A DNA stretch of 64,000 nt from an uncultured Clostridia bacterium (lineage in GTDB: Bacteria > Bacillota > Clostridia > Oscillospirales > CAG-272), in assembly GCA_944381115.1 (NCBI GenBank), contig CALWJV010000006.1:52311-116310 (forward strand), read 5' to 3'. The position numbers were made by a program, and so were the translations under genes. This document shows positions 18,832 through 28,125 of the stretch, one piece after another. The notes under the pieces were generated by a model. It saw only the letters and a program-made list of their open reading frames with translations. It searched no databases and was not told the DNA's origin. Every line of letters starts with the position of its first letter. The stretch's first letter is position 1.

Positions 18832-18860
18832 ATTATACCACAAAGAAAGACACTTTTCAA
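18832..18860 (-). promoter_or_regulatory. Promoter of the Leu T-box operon
   Basis: On the minus strand TTGAAA (18855-18860), a 17-bp spacer and TATAAT (18832-18837) lie directly before the T-box leader. Confidence 0.85.
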
Positions 18861-18910
18861 TGTATAAATTATGAATTTTCTGGGTAATTTTTTGATATTT
18901 ACTATCAATA

Positions 18911-19975
18911 TTACTTTATCGGGACTGTCCAGCCGTACTTATCTTCAATCTTACCCCACTGGATTCCGGTAAGAGTATCATAAAGATGAGAGGTTACCTC
19001 TCCGATCTTTCCGTCGTTGATTATGTACTTGACATCTTTATAGCAGAGTTCGCCAATAGGAGAAACAACAGCCGCCGTTCCGGTTCCCCATGCCTCTTCG
19101 AGTTTGCCGTCTGCAAGAGCCTTACCGATCTCATCGATGCTTATGCGTCTTTCGCTGACTTTATATCCTTCTGCTCTGAGAATTTCGAGGCACGACTTTC
19201 TTGTTATACCGGGAAGTATGGATCCGGTAAGTTGAGGAGTTACGACCTCGCCGTCGATCTTAAACATTACGTTCATTGCACCGACCTCTTCGATATATTT
19301 ACGTTCTACACCGTCAAGCCAGAGTACCTGAGAATAACCCTTTTCTTCCGCCTTTTCGCCTGCACGGTTACTTGCGGCATAGTTACCTCCGCACTTTGCT
19401 TCTCCGGTACCGCCTCTTACGGCTCTGACGTCTTCCGCTTCTATCATGATCTTAACGGGGTTTATACCCTCTTTATAATAACTTCCGACGGGAGATGTGA
19501 TGATCATAAATGTTGCATGCTTTACGGAATGAACTCCGAGAGTCTCGTCGTTTCCGAACATAAACGGACGGATGTAAAGCGATGTTCCGGGTGCAGAAGG
19601 TACCCAATCTTGCTCGAATTTAATAAATTCGGTAAGAATTTGCATTGCGGTATCTTCCGGTATCTGCGGAAGGCAGAGACGCTCTGCGGAACGGTTCATC
19701 CTGCGTATGTTTTCCATCGGTCTGAAAAGTTGAACACTTCCATCGGACTTTCTATACGCTTTGAGACCTTCGAAGACCTCGGAGCCGTAATGAAGTGCCG
19801 TACATGCGGGATGAAGTTCTATCTTTCCGAACGGAACTATTCTTGCATCATGCCAGCCTTTTTCGGGATTATATTCCATAATGAACATATGATCGGTAAA
19901 ATATTTACCGAATCCGAGTACAGAAGCCTCGGGCTTTACCGCCGGAGCGGTCGTTTTTGTTATTTTGATTTCCAT
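18911..19975 (-). CDS. ilvE: Branched-chain amino acid aminotransferase
   Basis: A 354-residue fold-type IV PLP enzyme of the longer BCAT2-like class. It interconverts Leu, Ile and Val with their 2-oxoacids, using glutamate/2-oxoglutarate. Visible motifs are ALHYGSEVFEGLKAYR (about 62-77), RGGTGEAKCGGNYAAS, the PLP-lysine region RKYIEEVGAMN, and the phosphate-binding AWGTGTAAVV. GGAG lies about 12 bases before the ATG, a rather long spacing. It follows the oxidoreductase gamma gene after 177 bp with no terminator that I can see, so it could be the last gene of the Val T-box transcript. It would provide the final step from 2-oxoacids to amino acids. Confidence 0.94.
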   Translation of the reverse strand: MEIKITKTTAPAVKPEASVLGFGKYFTDHMFIMEYNPEKGWHDARIVPFGKIELHPACTALHYGSEVFEGLKAYRKSDGSVQLFRPMENIRRMNRSAERLCLPQIPEDTAMQILTEFIKFEQDWVPSAPGTSLYIRPFMFGNDETLGVHSVKHATFMIITSPVGSYYKEGINPVKIMIEAEDVRAVRGGTGEAKCGGNYAASNRAGEKAEEKGYSQVLWLDGVERKYIEEVGAMNVMFKIDGEVVTPQLTGSILPGITRKSCLEILRAEGYKVSERRISIDEIGKALADGKLEEAWGTGTAAVVSPIGELCYKDVKYIINDGKIGEVTSHLYDTLTGIQWGKIEDKYGWTVPIK

Positions 19976-20152
19976 GACTTATTCATCTCCGAAATTAAAT
20001 CAAATTTTTGTCGTCCGGCAGATCCGAAAGACTTTCCGTAACGGAAAAACCTTCGAAAATTACCGTGCGTAATAAAATCTCAGTATTCTGAATCGCCGGT
20101 CTTGCATGTCTTTTTTCTTAACTCATACGAAAGACATACTATTTACCGGTTT

Positions 20153-20698
20153 TCAGTTTTCTTTATAGTTTTTTCCGAGGATCATTGCACTTAGATTGGT
20201 TTCGAGCATATCGATATGTCTTGCCGAAATTACTTTTTTCAGTGCGGCATCAACTGCTTCCTTGTCGTCAAACTCTCCGTTCTCCTTAAGAACTTTACCC
20301 ATAATGATCATGTTTGCAAGAGTAGGAATATTGTTATCCGACGCCATCTGTGTTGCTGGAATATAGAAAACGTTTACATCCGCTCTCTTTACCTTGCGAT
20401 CTATAAGTGTTGAATCAACATAGATCGTTCCACCGGGAACGACGCTGTCCTCGTATCTGTCAAGTGACGGAAGGTTCATTGCGATAAGTACATCTGGTTT
20501 TGAAACTATCGGAGAACCGACCGGTATGTCGCTTATAATAACGCTACAACTTGCGGTTCCTCCTCTCATTTCGGGTCCGTATGAAGGAAGCCAACTTACA
20601 TTCGCACCGTCTATAAGGCCTTTATAAGCAAGGAATTTTCCTGCAAACAGAATTCCCTGACCGCCGAATCCGGCGATAAGATACTGTGTTGTTTTCAT
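20153..20698 (-). CDS. 2-oxoacid:ferredoxin oxidoreductase, gamma subunit
   Basis: 181 residues of the POR/KOR/VOR gamma family: [19 protein letters not shown] at the start, then [16 protein letters not shown] (about 38-53) and ALKKVI near the C-terminus. The subunit is part of the CoA-dependent oxidoreductase that links 2-oxoacids, acyl-CoA, CO2 and ferredoxin. I chose the ATG at 20698 with AAGGAGG upstream; the longer frame to 20746 runs into the beta gene. It is 13 bp after the beta gene in the Val T-box operon. Confidence 0.93.
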   Translation of the reverse strand: MKTTQYLIAGFGGQGILFAGKFLAYKGLIDGANVSWLPSYGPEMRGGTASCSVIISDIPVGSPIVSKPDVLIAMNLPSLDRYEDSVVPGGTIYVDSTLIDRKVKRADVNVFYIPATQMASDNNIPTLANMIIMGKVLKENGEFDDKEAVDAALKKVISARHIDMLETNLSAMILGKNYKEN

Positions 20699-20711
20699 TG
20701 TATTTTCCTCC

Positions 20712-21455
20712 TTATTTCTGTGCAGATCTGTCCTTATATACACCAAGAGGGTAATAAGGAATCATTTTTTCATCGATCCACTTGAGAGCCTTTTCCGGAG
20801 TAAGTCCCCAGTTAGTCGGACAACTTGAAATTACTTCAACAAAGGAAAATCCCTTTCCGTTTACCTGGTTTTCAAAAGCCTTCTTTATGGCCTTTTTTGC
20901 ATTTTTTATGTTCTTAACATTATTTACGGCAACACGCTCAATGTACTCGGGACCGTCAAGTTGCGAAAGCATCTCACAGACCTTTATCGGGTAACCGCAG
21001 AGGTTTACGTCTCTTCCGTAAGGAGATGTCTGCGTGACCTGTCCGGGAAGGGATGTAGGAGCCATCTGTCCGCCTGTCATACCGTATATTGCGTTATTAA
21101 TAAATATAATAGTAATATTTTCATTTCTTGCGGCGGAGTGGACCGTTTCTGCCATACCTATGGAAGCCAGGTCTCCGTCACCCTGATATGTAAATACTAT
21201 GTTCTCGGGGTCGGAACGTTTTACACCTGTTGCAACTGCCGGAGCACGTCCGTGAGCCGCTTCTATCATATCACAGTTAAAATAATCATATGCCATAACA
21301 GAACAGCCGACAGGTGCTATTCCGATCGTTCTGCCTTCTATTCCGAGTTCATCGATTACCTCGGCAACAAGACGGTGGATTATACCGTGTGTACATCCGG
21401 GACAGTAATGAAACGGTACGTCGGAAAGAGCATGCGGTTTATCAAATACTACCAT
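20712..21455 (-). CDS. 2-oxoacid:ferredoxin oxidoreductase, beta (TPP-binding) subunit
   Basis: 247 residues. HYCPGCTHGIIHRL (about 17-30) is the conserved start, GIAPVGCSV follows, and the thiamine diphosphate/Mg site is YQGDGD...INNAIYGMTGGQ (about 90-125). SCPTNWG is the usual C-terminal motif. Subunit type and small size fit the four-subunit VOR/KOR group. It starts on the stop of the alpha gene (TAATG overlap) with AAAGGAGG upstream. Substrate choice (2-oxoisovalerate or 2-oxoglutarate) cannot be settled by motif; the Val T-box context favours branched-chain substrates. Confidence 0.94.
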   Translation of the reverse strand: MVVFDKPHALSDVPFHYCPGCTHGIIHRLVAEVIDELGIEGRTIGIAPVGCSVMAYDYFNCDMIEAAHGRAPAVATGVKRSDPENIVFTYQGDGDLASIGMAETVHSAARNENITIIFINNAIYGMTGGQMAPTSLPGQVTQTSPYGRDVNLCGYPIKVCEMLSQLDGPEYIERVAVNNVKNIKNAKKAIKKAFENQVNGKGFSFVEVISSCPTNWGLTPEKALKWIDEKMIPYYPLGVYKDRSAQK

Positions 21456-22522
21456 TAGTTATTACCTCCTTTTTCCGCCGCGGCTTCTATTGCGGCAAGT
21501 ACCTGCTCCGGAGACGGTATCATACCTCCAGTACGGTTGCAAAGCGTTACATCCGCTTTTCCGTTTACGGCAAGTTTTATGTCTTCGATCATCTGACCCA
21601 TCGAAAGTTCAACGGATATAAACGTTTTTGCTTTTTCTGCCGCTTTTGCAATTTGCTTTTCTGGGAACGGCCAAAGCGTTATAGGTCTGATCATACCCGC
21701 TTTAATACCTTTTTTGCGTGCCTCGTTAATAGCGTTCTTGGAAACACGAGCAGCAATACCGAATGCTACAATGCAGATCTCCGCATCTTCCATAAGATAA
21801 TCTTCATATCTGACTTCGTTCTGCTTTATTGTCTCGTAACGCTGATAGCGATCATAGTTTGTTTTTTCAAGAATTTCGGGTTTGAGGAAGAGAGAGTTTA
21901 TTATGTTATGCTTTCTCTGCATCTTAGTTCCAGTGACCGCCCATGGTTTTTCTATGCTCTTTTCTACCGGAATGTCAAGGGAAACAGGCTCCATCATCTG
22001 TCCCATCGTTCCATCTGCAAGGATCATAGAAGTCATGCGGTATTTATCCGCAAGTTCAAATCCTTTGACGGTAAGTTCCGCCATTTCCTGAACGGAAGCA
22101 GGGGCAAGAACAATCATATGGAAATCTCCGTGAGCTCCACCCTTTGTTGCCTGGAAGTAGTCGGACTGCGAGGGCTGAATACCCCCGAGTCCCGGCCCGC
22201 CTCTCTGAACATTTATGACAAGTGCCGGAAGATCGGCTCCTGCCAGATATGACAAGCCTTCTCCTTTAAGAGATATTCCGGGACTGCTTGAAGATGTCAT
22301 TACACGCTTGCCCGTTGAGGATACGCCGTATACCATGTTAATCGCTGCGATCTCGCTCTCGGCTTGAAGAAATACTCCGCCTATTTTAGGCATTCTTTTT
22401 GCCATGTAAGCAGCAATCTCGGTCTGAGGTGTTATCGGATAGCCGAAATAATGTCTGCATCCTGCGATGATAGCCGCTTCGGCAATCGCTTCGTTACCTT
22501 TCATTAAAACCTTATCTGCCAT
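21455..22522 (-). CDS. vorB: 2-oxoacid:ferredoxin oxidoreductase, alpha subunit (VorB type)
   Basis: 355 residues with the pyrimidine-binding TPP domain: MKGNEAIAEAAIIAGCRHYFGYPITPQ-type N-terminus (residues 7-33), QAESEIAAINMVYG, TSSSSPGISLKGEGLSY and QRGGPGLGG. This is the usual pattern for alpha subunits annotated as 3-methyl-2-oxobutanoate dehydrogenase VorB. It forms the catalytic core with the beta subunit. The order delta-alpha-beta-gamma and the short gaps show one operon. In an anaerobe the enzyme can run either way: oxidative decarboxylation or ferredoxin-driven carboxylation of acyl-CoA. Confidence 0.94.
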   Translation of the reverse strand: MADKVLMKGNEAIAEAAIIAGCRHYFGYPITPQTEIAAYMAKRMPKIGGVFLQAESEIAAINMVYGVSSTGKRVMTSSSSPGISLKGEGLSYLAGADLPALVINVQRGGPGLGGIQPSQSDYFQATKGGAHGDFHMIVLAPASVQEMAELTVKGFELADKYRMTSMILADGTMGQMMEPVSLDIPVEKSIEKPWAVTGTKMQRKHNIINSLFLKPEILEKTNYDRYQRYETIKQNEVRYEDYLMEDAEICIVAFGIAARVSKNAINEARKKGIKAGMIRPITLWPFPEKQIAKAAEKAKTFISVELSMGQMIEDIKLAVNGKADVTLCNRTGGMIPSPEQVLAAIEAAAEKGGNN

Positions 22523-22531
22523 TTTAAAGTC

Positions 22532-22738
22532 CTACCTTTCTACCTTGATTATACAGTCAGGACACATCGTAGCACAGAATGCGCAGCCAATGCATGCGAC
22601 CTCGTTTACTGCTTCTACTGGGTGATGTCCTTTTTGATTGATTTTGTCGGCGGCAAGTGCAAGTACGCCTTTTGGGCAGACGCCTACGCAAAGACCGCAT
22701 CCCTTACAATTGTCGGTTTTAAATGTCAGTTTTGCCAT
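22532..22738 (-). CDS. 2-oxoacid:ferredoxin oxidoreductase, delta (2x[4Fe-4S] ferredoxin) subunit
   Basis: 68 residues with two cluster motifs, CKGCGLCVGVCP (10-21) and CIGCAFCATMCPDC (about 48-61). It carries electrons between the TPP centre and free ferredoxin. AAAGGAG lies before the ATG, and the alpha gene follows after 9 bp. Confidence 0.94.
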   Translation of the reverse strand: MAKLTFKTDNCKGCGLCVGVCPKGVLALAADKINQKGHHPVEAVNEVACIGCAFCATMCPDCIIKVER

Positions 22739-22752
22739 TGTAAACTCTCCTT

Positions 22753-23412
22753 TTACATATATTTTTGCAAATTTATCGGATATAAATTTTTTATCTTTCC
22801 TTCAAGTTCCGGCAGAAGTTTTTTATACACTGTTGTATAAGCTATCGGAAGACCCGTTCTTTTTGCGACCTCTTCTACAAACGGTACTGATAAAAGAACT
22901 GTATTCGTGTCTGTCTCTTTGCCTAAATTGGAGTTATTTATGATAGAGGTAAATTTTAGTCTGCACGCCTGTTCTATCTCCGTCATGACCTCTATGGCAC
23001 TTTCAGGAGTACTTGTAAGCGGTCTGTATTTATTTACCACATATATCATTTCGTAATTGTTTTCCTGCTGTATCTTCGGAACCAGTCTTCCCAGAGCCAA
23101 AGCACCCCGCTCGTCTCCTCCAACGTCAAGTATACTGTAAAGCGTCTTGTCATCGGTAACAGCATACATCTCCTGAGGGAGCGCCGGAATATCAACATTG
23201 CTGTTAGCATATTTTGAGCAGATCAGCCGTATACCGTTTTTATTCAGTAGATCTTCGCTGTCCTTTGTACGGAAATACGGATTGACTATATCGATGTCCG
23301 CTATCGCGGTATTTTCGTGTTGTTTTTTTAGATCGAGTGAAAGGGATACGGCAATATTTGTCTTACCGCTTCCGTAATGTCCCGATATTATAGTAATTCG
23401 TTTGAAATCCAT
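22753..23412 (-). CDS. P-loop ATPase (ParA/Mrp-like) of the oxidoreductase operon
   Basis: 219 residues of the SIMIBI/ParA-type P-loop class. Walker A is GHYGSGKT (about 11-18), followed by IADIDIVNPYFR and SILDVGGDERG, a Walker B-like segment. PFVEEVAKR and similar segments near the C-terminus fit cytosolic MinD/Mrp-like proteins. Its place between the ligase and the ferredoxin subunit suggests Fe-S cluster or complex maturation, but this is inference. I chose the ATG at 23412, with AGAGG 7 bases upstream, instead of a TTG at 23430. Confidence 0.82.
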   Translation of the reverse strand: MDFKRITIISGHYGSGKTNIAVSLSLDLKKQHENTAIADIDIVNPYFRTKDSEDLLNKNGIRLICSKYANSNVDIPALPQEMYAVTDDKTLYSILDVGGDERGALALGRLVPKIQQENNYEMIYVVNKYRPLTSTPESAIEVMTEIEQACRLKFTSIINNSNLGKETDTNTVLLSVPFVEEVAKRTGLPIAYTTVYKKLLPELEGKIKNLYPINLQKYM

Positions 23413-23426
23413 CGCGTTGCCTCTTA

Positions 23427-25712
23427 TCAAAGTTTGTTACGCTGGATCTTTCCGCTTGTCGTTTTGGGAAGTTCATCTCTGAAAACAACTATTCTCGGGT
23501 ATTTGTAAGGAGCAGTATGAGTTTTTACGTAATCCTGTATCTCTTTTTTAAGCGCTTCGGACGGCTCGGTTCCTTTTACAAGAACGACGCTTGCCTTGAC
23601 GACCTGTCCTCTTACCTCATCAGGAGCGGCGGAAACACCGCATTCGAGAACATAAGGAAGTTCCATAATAACGCTTTCTATCTCAAACGGACCTATGCGG
23701 TAACCGGAAGACTTTATAACGTCGTCAACACGTCCGACATACCAGTAGAATCCGTCCTCATCGCGCCATGCAACGTCTCCGGTGTGGTAGTAACCGTCGT
23801 GGCGTACCTCAGCGGTCTTTTCCGGGTCGTTGTAGTACTCGGTAAACAGTCCGCATGGAGAGCCGTTGGCAATATTTACAACTATCTCTCCGGACTCACC
23901 GACTGCCGCAGGCTTTCCTTCAGGAGTAAGAAGTTCAACATCGTATATCGGTGCCGGCTTACCCATGGAACCTATTTTATGCGGAGCACCTGTCAGGTTT
24001 CCTATGATCATTGTACTTTCCGACTGACCGAATCCTTCAAGGATCTGAAGTCCCGTCGCCTTTTCAAACTGTCTGTAAACCTCCGGGTTGAGCGCTTCTC
24101 CCGCCGTCGTCATATGCTTAATGGAAGAAAGATCGTATTTTGAGATATCTTCCTTTATCATCATACGGAGCATCGTGGGTGGTGCGCAGAATGTCGTGAT
24201 ATTGTATTTTGCAAACATCGGAAGTATATCCGCTGCGTTGAAGCGATCGAAATCGTATACGAACGTTGCCGCTTCGCAGAGCCACTGACCGTAAAATTTA
24301 CCCCACATGGCCTTTGCCCATCCAGTATCGGATATGGTAAAGTGGAGCCCGTCCGGGCAGACGTTGTGCCAATATTTTGCAGTGTGGAAATGACCAAGCG
24401 CATATTTATAATTATGAACTGCAATCTTCGGGTATCCCGTCGTTCCCGAGGTAAAGAACATGAGCATAGTGTCGTCGCCGCCGGGAGTCTGTTCAGTACG
24501 TTCGAAATGCGTACTGAAAAGTTCGCATTCTTCGTCAAAATTTCTCCAACCTTCGCGGTTTCCGCTGACTATCAGTTTATATACAAGTGTCGGGCATTTA
24601 TCCGCAACAAAGTCGACCTGCTCGGCAGCGATTCCGTTTCCTGCGCAGATTATGGCTTTTACTCCCGCCTTGTTGAAACGATATTCGTAGTCATGAGAAA
24701 GAAGTTGATTCATTGCGGGGATCGCAATAGCACCTATCCTGTTAAGCCCCAAAACAGCATACCAAAACTGATAGTGACGTCCGAGTACCAGCATGACTTT
24801 GTCGCCTTTTTTTATACCGAGCGATTTGAAATAGTTGGCCGCCCTGCATGAAAGCCTTTTCATATCTTTGAATGTGAATCGAGTCTCCTTTTTATCGGCA
24901 GATATATGGAGCATCGCAAGTTTATCTGGTGATTTTTTTGCAATTTCATCTATAATATCAAAGGCAAAATTGAATTTTTCAATATTTTTGAATTTAATGG
25001 ATATCGGGGTACCGTTTTCGTTTTCAACTACATCGACAAACTTTTTGTATACACGGTCCTCGGTGTCCTTGCTTACCGACGCTTGTGACTTTGATACCGG
25101 TGCTTCAAGTTCCGCATCCGGCTCTCCCGCCGGGTTAAGGACCATCGCGTAAAAGTAACAATCCTCTCCTCCAATGGCTATCATTCCGTGTGGCGTTGCA
25201 CTGTCGTAGTAAATAGTATCGCCCGCTCCGAGAATCTCGCTGTGATCCCCTATCTGCACCTTAAGATGTCCTTTTATAACTATATCGCATTCCTGACCTT
25301 CGTGAGTCGTAAGTTCTATTGGCTTTTCCTGAGCCTCTTTGCTGTATTCACTGCAAACGTACAAAGGCTCGGCTATCCTGTTTTTAAACGAGGGTGCAAG
25401 GTTGTAATAAGTCATACCATGCGCCTGTTCGATCTTTTGTCCGCCGCCGCTTCTTGTAAGCGTATAGGACATCAGTTTCGGGCTTTGTCCCGCTATGATA
25501 TCAGTAACGTCGACGTTAAAAGCGGCCGCACAACGGTATATAAAAGCAAAATTAAGATCGGAGTGACCGTTCTCGCATTCTATGTACTCCTGCTCGCTGA
25601 CATCAGTCTTTACAGCCATCTCGGCCGTACTGAGCCCTTCTATCTCACGGAGTTCTTTTATTCTCTCCGCCATTTCCCTGATCTTCAAATCAAGTCCTGT
25701 TGCATTTTTCAT
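23427..25712 (-). CDS. XRE-HTH/cupin/acyl-CoA ligase fusion, Val T-box controlled
   Basis: 761 residues with an unusual three-part order. An XRE helix-turn-helix (about 10-72) is followed by a cupin_2 domain (about 120-185: THEGQECDIVIKGHLKV, GDTIYYDSATPHGM) as in cupin-type transcription factors. A complete acyl-CoA synthetase follows (about 230-755: FFTSGTTGYPK, EGFGQSES, YYHTGDVAW, TTSGKIQRNKL with the catalytic Lys). The ligase part resembles acetyl/propionyl/medium-chain acyl-CoA synthetases. The ATG at 25712 is preceded by AAAGGA; the longer frame to 25811 runs into the T-box terminator. It heads an operon with the VOR subunits, so isobutyrate to isobutyryl-CoA is a likely reaction (inference). 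A paralogue is at 36892-39156. Confidence 0.88.
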   Translation of the reverse strand: MKNATGLDLKIREMAERIKELREIEGLSTAEMAVKTDVSEQEYIECENGHSDLNFAFIYRCAAAFNVDVTDIIAGQSPKLMSYTLTRSGGGQKIEQAHGMTYYNLAPSFKNRIAEPLYVCSEYSKEAQEKPIELTTHEGQECDIVIKGHLKVQIGDHSEILGAGDTIYYDSATPHGMIAIGGEDCYFYAMVLNPAGEPDAELEAPVSKSQASVSKDTEDRVYKKFVDVVENENGTPISIKFKNIEKFNFAFDIIDEIAKKSPDKLAMLHISADKKETRFTFKDMKRLSCRAANYFKSLGIKKGDKVMLVLGRHYQFWYAVLGLNRIGAIAIPAMNQLLSHDYEYRFNKAGVKAIICAGNGIAAEQVDFVADKCPTLVYKLIVSGNREGWRNFDEECELFSTHFERTEQTPGGDDTMLMFFTSGTTGYPKIAVHNYKYALGHFHTAKYWHNVCPDGLHFTISDTGWAKAMWGKFYGQWLCEAATFVYDFDRFNAADILPMFAKYNITTFCAPPTMLRMMIKEDISKYDLSSIKHMTTAGEALNPEVYRQFEKATGLQILEGFGQSESTMIIGNLTGAPHKIGSMGKPAPIYDVELLTPEGKPAAVGESGEIVVNIANGSPCGLFTEYYNDPEKTAEVRHDGYYHTGDVAWRDEDGFYWYVGRVDDVIKSSGYRIGPFEIESVIMELPYVLECGVSAAPDEVRGQVVKASVVLVKGTEPSEALKKEIQDYVKTHTAPYKYPRIVVFRDELPKTTSGKIQRNKL

Positions 25713-25744
25713 AATACATTTCCTTTCCATTTTATGGGAAGCAG

Positions 25745-26027
25745 ACAAAAAGCCCGTCCCAAAGATTTTCTTTGAGACGAGCCTGAAATTCAAACCCGCG
25801 GTACCACTCAAATTGCAGTATAGACTGCCTCCTCAGGGTCAATAAACCCTTTCGCACTTACGCGGCTGTCACGGGGAGGGTCTACGGAAAATTCTTTCTT
25901 CCTCCCGGCTCGGAAGTTACAAACTTCAAGATCTCGTTTAACGGCTTTCACCATAAAACCCCGTAGAGTTTAATACCGTCTCTCTGCAAAACTACGTTCT
26001 CAAGTCCTCTTCGTCAACGCCTTTAAT
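25745..26027 (-). promoter_or_regulatory. T-box riboswitch, Val specifier (GTA)
   Basis: The leader has GACGAAGAGGAC, GCAGAGAGACGG and ATGGTGAAAGCCG (Stem I), the T-box GAGTGGTACCGCGGG (about 25795-25809), and a terminator with AAAGCCCGTCCCAAAG pairing with CTTTGAGACGAGCCT, ending in a T-run. The conserved ACTTCCGAGCCGG follows the specifier. By alignment with the Ile T-box at 36487 the codon is 25918-25920: GTA, valine. It should be induced by uncharged tRNA-Val and control the ligase-VOR operon. GTA is a less common specifier than GTC/GTT, so the call is slightly less sure than the T-box call itself. Confidence 0.88.
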
Positions 26028-26033
26028 ACCAAC

Positions 26034-26062
26034 ATTATAGCACCATAATTTCATTTTGTCAA
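26034..26062 (-). promoter_or_regulatory. Promoter of the Val T-box operon
   Basis: A perfect consensus on the minus strand: TTGACA (26057-26062), 17-bp spacer, TATAAT (26034-26039), immediately before the T-box. Confidence 0.9.
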
Positions 26063-26187
26063 TAGTTTTTTTCAAAAAAAATTACCTTTTTCAATCATTT
26101 TCAAGATCGGACAAATAAAAAAGAAAAATTTCTAAAAAATTCTTCCTTTTTATTTTATATTTACCTTTTTTATATAAATTTTTTATA

Positions 26188-26415
26188 TTAACTGTCTTTT
26201 TTCGCCGGACCTGAACTGTTTTTTTTATCGATAAACAGTACTGTAACCAGAATTCCTATAAGCGGGAGCGGCAGATATATAAAATCTGTTACCTTCAGAA
26301 TATCTTCATTTGAAGGGGCAAATTCCGGAATGAACGATAATATAAATGCAATAAATACCGTTAACGAAAGTATACCGATAAGTACGTATATCACGGTTTT
26401 AAAAACTTTGTTCAT
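26188..26415 (-). CDS. Small two-helix membrane protein, unknown
   Basis: 75 residues with two hydrophobic segments (about 8-29 and 47-63) and a charged, Lys-rich tail. AAAGG lies upstream of the ATG. I do not recognise a family. It stands alone between the Val T-box promoter and 26709, in AT-rich DNA. Confidence 0.55.
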   Translation of the reverse strand: MNKVFKTVIYVLIGILSLTVFIAFILSFIPEFAPSNEDILKVTDFIYLPLPLIGILVTVLFIDKKNSSGPAKKDS

Positions 26416-26708
26416 CCTTTTTCACCCTTTCTTTTGTTTATTTTTTTTAAATCAGTAATTAATTTTATTATGCTTTTTAATTTTTATTTCGTTAATATTT
26501 TAACATATTTTTTCTAATTTGTAAAGGTTATAAAATTACATAATAATAGTATATTAATTGCATATTTTTTTTAAAATCAAAGACTTAAATAAAAAAAATT
26601 ATATTGAATGTCAAAAAATAAACGAAAATCTTGATTTTACAATCTTTGACTTTCGTTTTAAGTTATTAATTTTTGTTATTTTTTATTAAAACAATATAAA
26701 TGCATAGT

Positions 26709-27152
26709 TCAATCAACTATTTCTGTCTCAGCCGAAAAAAATGACCCATTTCCCAGAACAATGATTCTGATTTTGCCTTTCATTACATTTTCATTAACCT
26801 GAAGATTCCAAGAAAATTCGCCGTCACTGTTTGACCGTACAGGAGAAAAACTCATTACATTTCCGTCAGAATCAGGATAATAAAATTTAATGTTATATTC
26901 GGTATACCTTTCACCTTTGAACTTAAGAGAAACAGTTTGCCCTGCGATAATTCTTTCCGGCAAATTCAATGGTTCAACAGCCTTTCCGACGCATTTAATA
27001 CCATCATCCCTGTCTCCGGGTACTTCCTGTACAGAAAATTCATCTACTCTGTAAACAGCAATATTTTCTTCTCTTTTATTAAAGTTTACTATGATCAAAC
27101 AAAAAAGAACAATTGAAACCGTCAAATGAAAAACCGTCTTTTTAAACATCAT
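26709..27152 (-). CDS. Membrane-anchored or secreted protein, unknown
   Basis: 147 residues. An N-terminal hydrophobic segment (about 7-24) follows two lysines and could be a signal peptide or anchor. There is no lipobox Cys. The remainder looks like a beta-rich extracytoplasmic domain (TVSLKFKG, FYYPDSDGN, FSWNLQVNE), reminiscent of Ig-like folds, but I cannot name a family. AAAGGGG lies before the ATG. A second ATG directly follows and could be the true start. It has no clear operon partner; tcdA is 100 bp downstream in the transcription direction reversed by order (tcdA lies upstream). Confidence 0.65.
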   Translation of the reverse strand: MMFKKTVFHLTVSIVLFCLIIVNFNKREENIAVYRVDEFSVQEVPGDRDDGIKCVGKAVEPLNLPERIIAGQTVSLKFKGERYTEYNIKFYYPDSDGNVMSFSPVRSNSDGEFSWNLQVNENVMKGKIRIIVLGNGSFFSAETEIVD

Positions 27153-27254
27153 TATCCCCTTTTTGTGTTGTTATATTTTGTTTAAAATTATTTAAGCATA
27201 TATTTGTAATCTGAAGATTTTAACATTTTTATATTCCAATATCATTATTTTTAA

Positions 27255-27998
27255 TTATGCACGATCTTTATCCTGTTTTTTACAAATTATTTCATCATTA
27301 ATTATTTTATTGAATATATGCTCTGCAATCTTAAGCCCTGCTGCAGACGGCATGTAAGCAATAGATGACGGAACTGCCCCTCCGGTTTTTATTACCTGCT
27401 CTTCACTGTAAAGCACGTCAAGATGTTCCACACCTTTTTCACGAAGAGTACGACGCATAACTCTTGCAAGTCCGCACATTGAGGTTTTTGAAATATCCGC
27501 AATTTTATAGTCTGAAATTTTAAGTTTGTTTCCTGTTCCCATTGAAGAAAAGATATATTTTCCTTTTGAAAGCGCTGAAACTATCAGAGCGGTTTTTGCA
27601 CTGACATTATCAATTGCATCAATTATTATATCTGAACCGCACCTATCAATAAGAGCACACGCATTATCTTTGTCAACAAATATGTTTTCGGCAAATACTT
27701 CACATTCCGGGTTGATCTTCTTTACCCTTTCTTCCATTATATCAGTCTTTCGTTTGCCTACAGTATCGGTAAGTGCGATTATCTGACGGTTCAGATTACT
27801 TTCAGAAATAATATCGCAGTCTACAAGATAAAGTTTGCCGATCCCCATGCGTGCCAACATTTCGCATACGTACCCGCCAACACCGCCAAGCCCTATTACG
27901 GCTACCGAAGAATTTATAAGTTTTAATGTTTTCTCTTTACCGATGAGCATTATCTGTCTTTCAAGCCGTCTGTAAAGAGTTGGTGTGATTTCTTTCAT
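27255..27998 (-). CDS. tcdA: tRNA threonylcarbamoyladenosine dehydratase TcdA
   Basis: 247 residues of the ThiF/MoeB/E1-like family. The nucleotide-binding loop is VIGLGGVGGYVCEML (about 32-46), then LVDCDIISESNLNRQ, which includes the R of the adenylation site, and DAIDNVSAKTALI. The C-terminal SEEQVIKTGGAVPSS fits the TcdA/YgdL subgroup. TcdA cyclises t6A37 to ct6A in tRNAs using ATP. MoeB- or ThiF-type activation is less likely because no partner sulfur-carrier gene is near. Confidence 0.9.
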   Translation of the reverse strand: MKEITPTLYRRLERQIMLIGKEKTLKLINSSVAVIGLGGVGGYVCEMLARMGIGKLYLVDCDIISESNLNRQIIALTDTVGKRKTDIMEERVKKINPECEVFAENIFVDKDNACALIDRCGSDIIIDAIDNVSAKTALIVSALSKGKYIFSSMGTGNKLKISDYKIADISKTSMCGLARVMRRTLREKGVEHLDVLYSEEQVIKTGGAVPSSIAYMPSAAGLKIAEHIFNKIINDEIICKKQDKDRA

Positions 27999-28125
27999 GA
28001 TCCTAAAGTTTCCTTAACTGTCGTGTAAGCATAAACTTATTGCCTGTACACCATAATTTTAAAATACAGTAATTAAATCACTGATTCACTTATATGATAT
28101 CATATTATCACAGTTTAATTAATCA

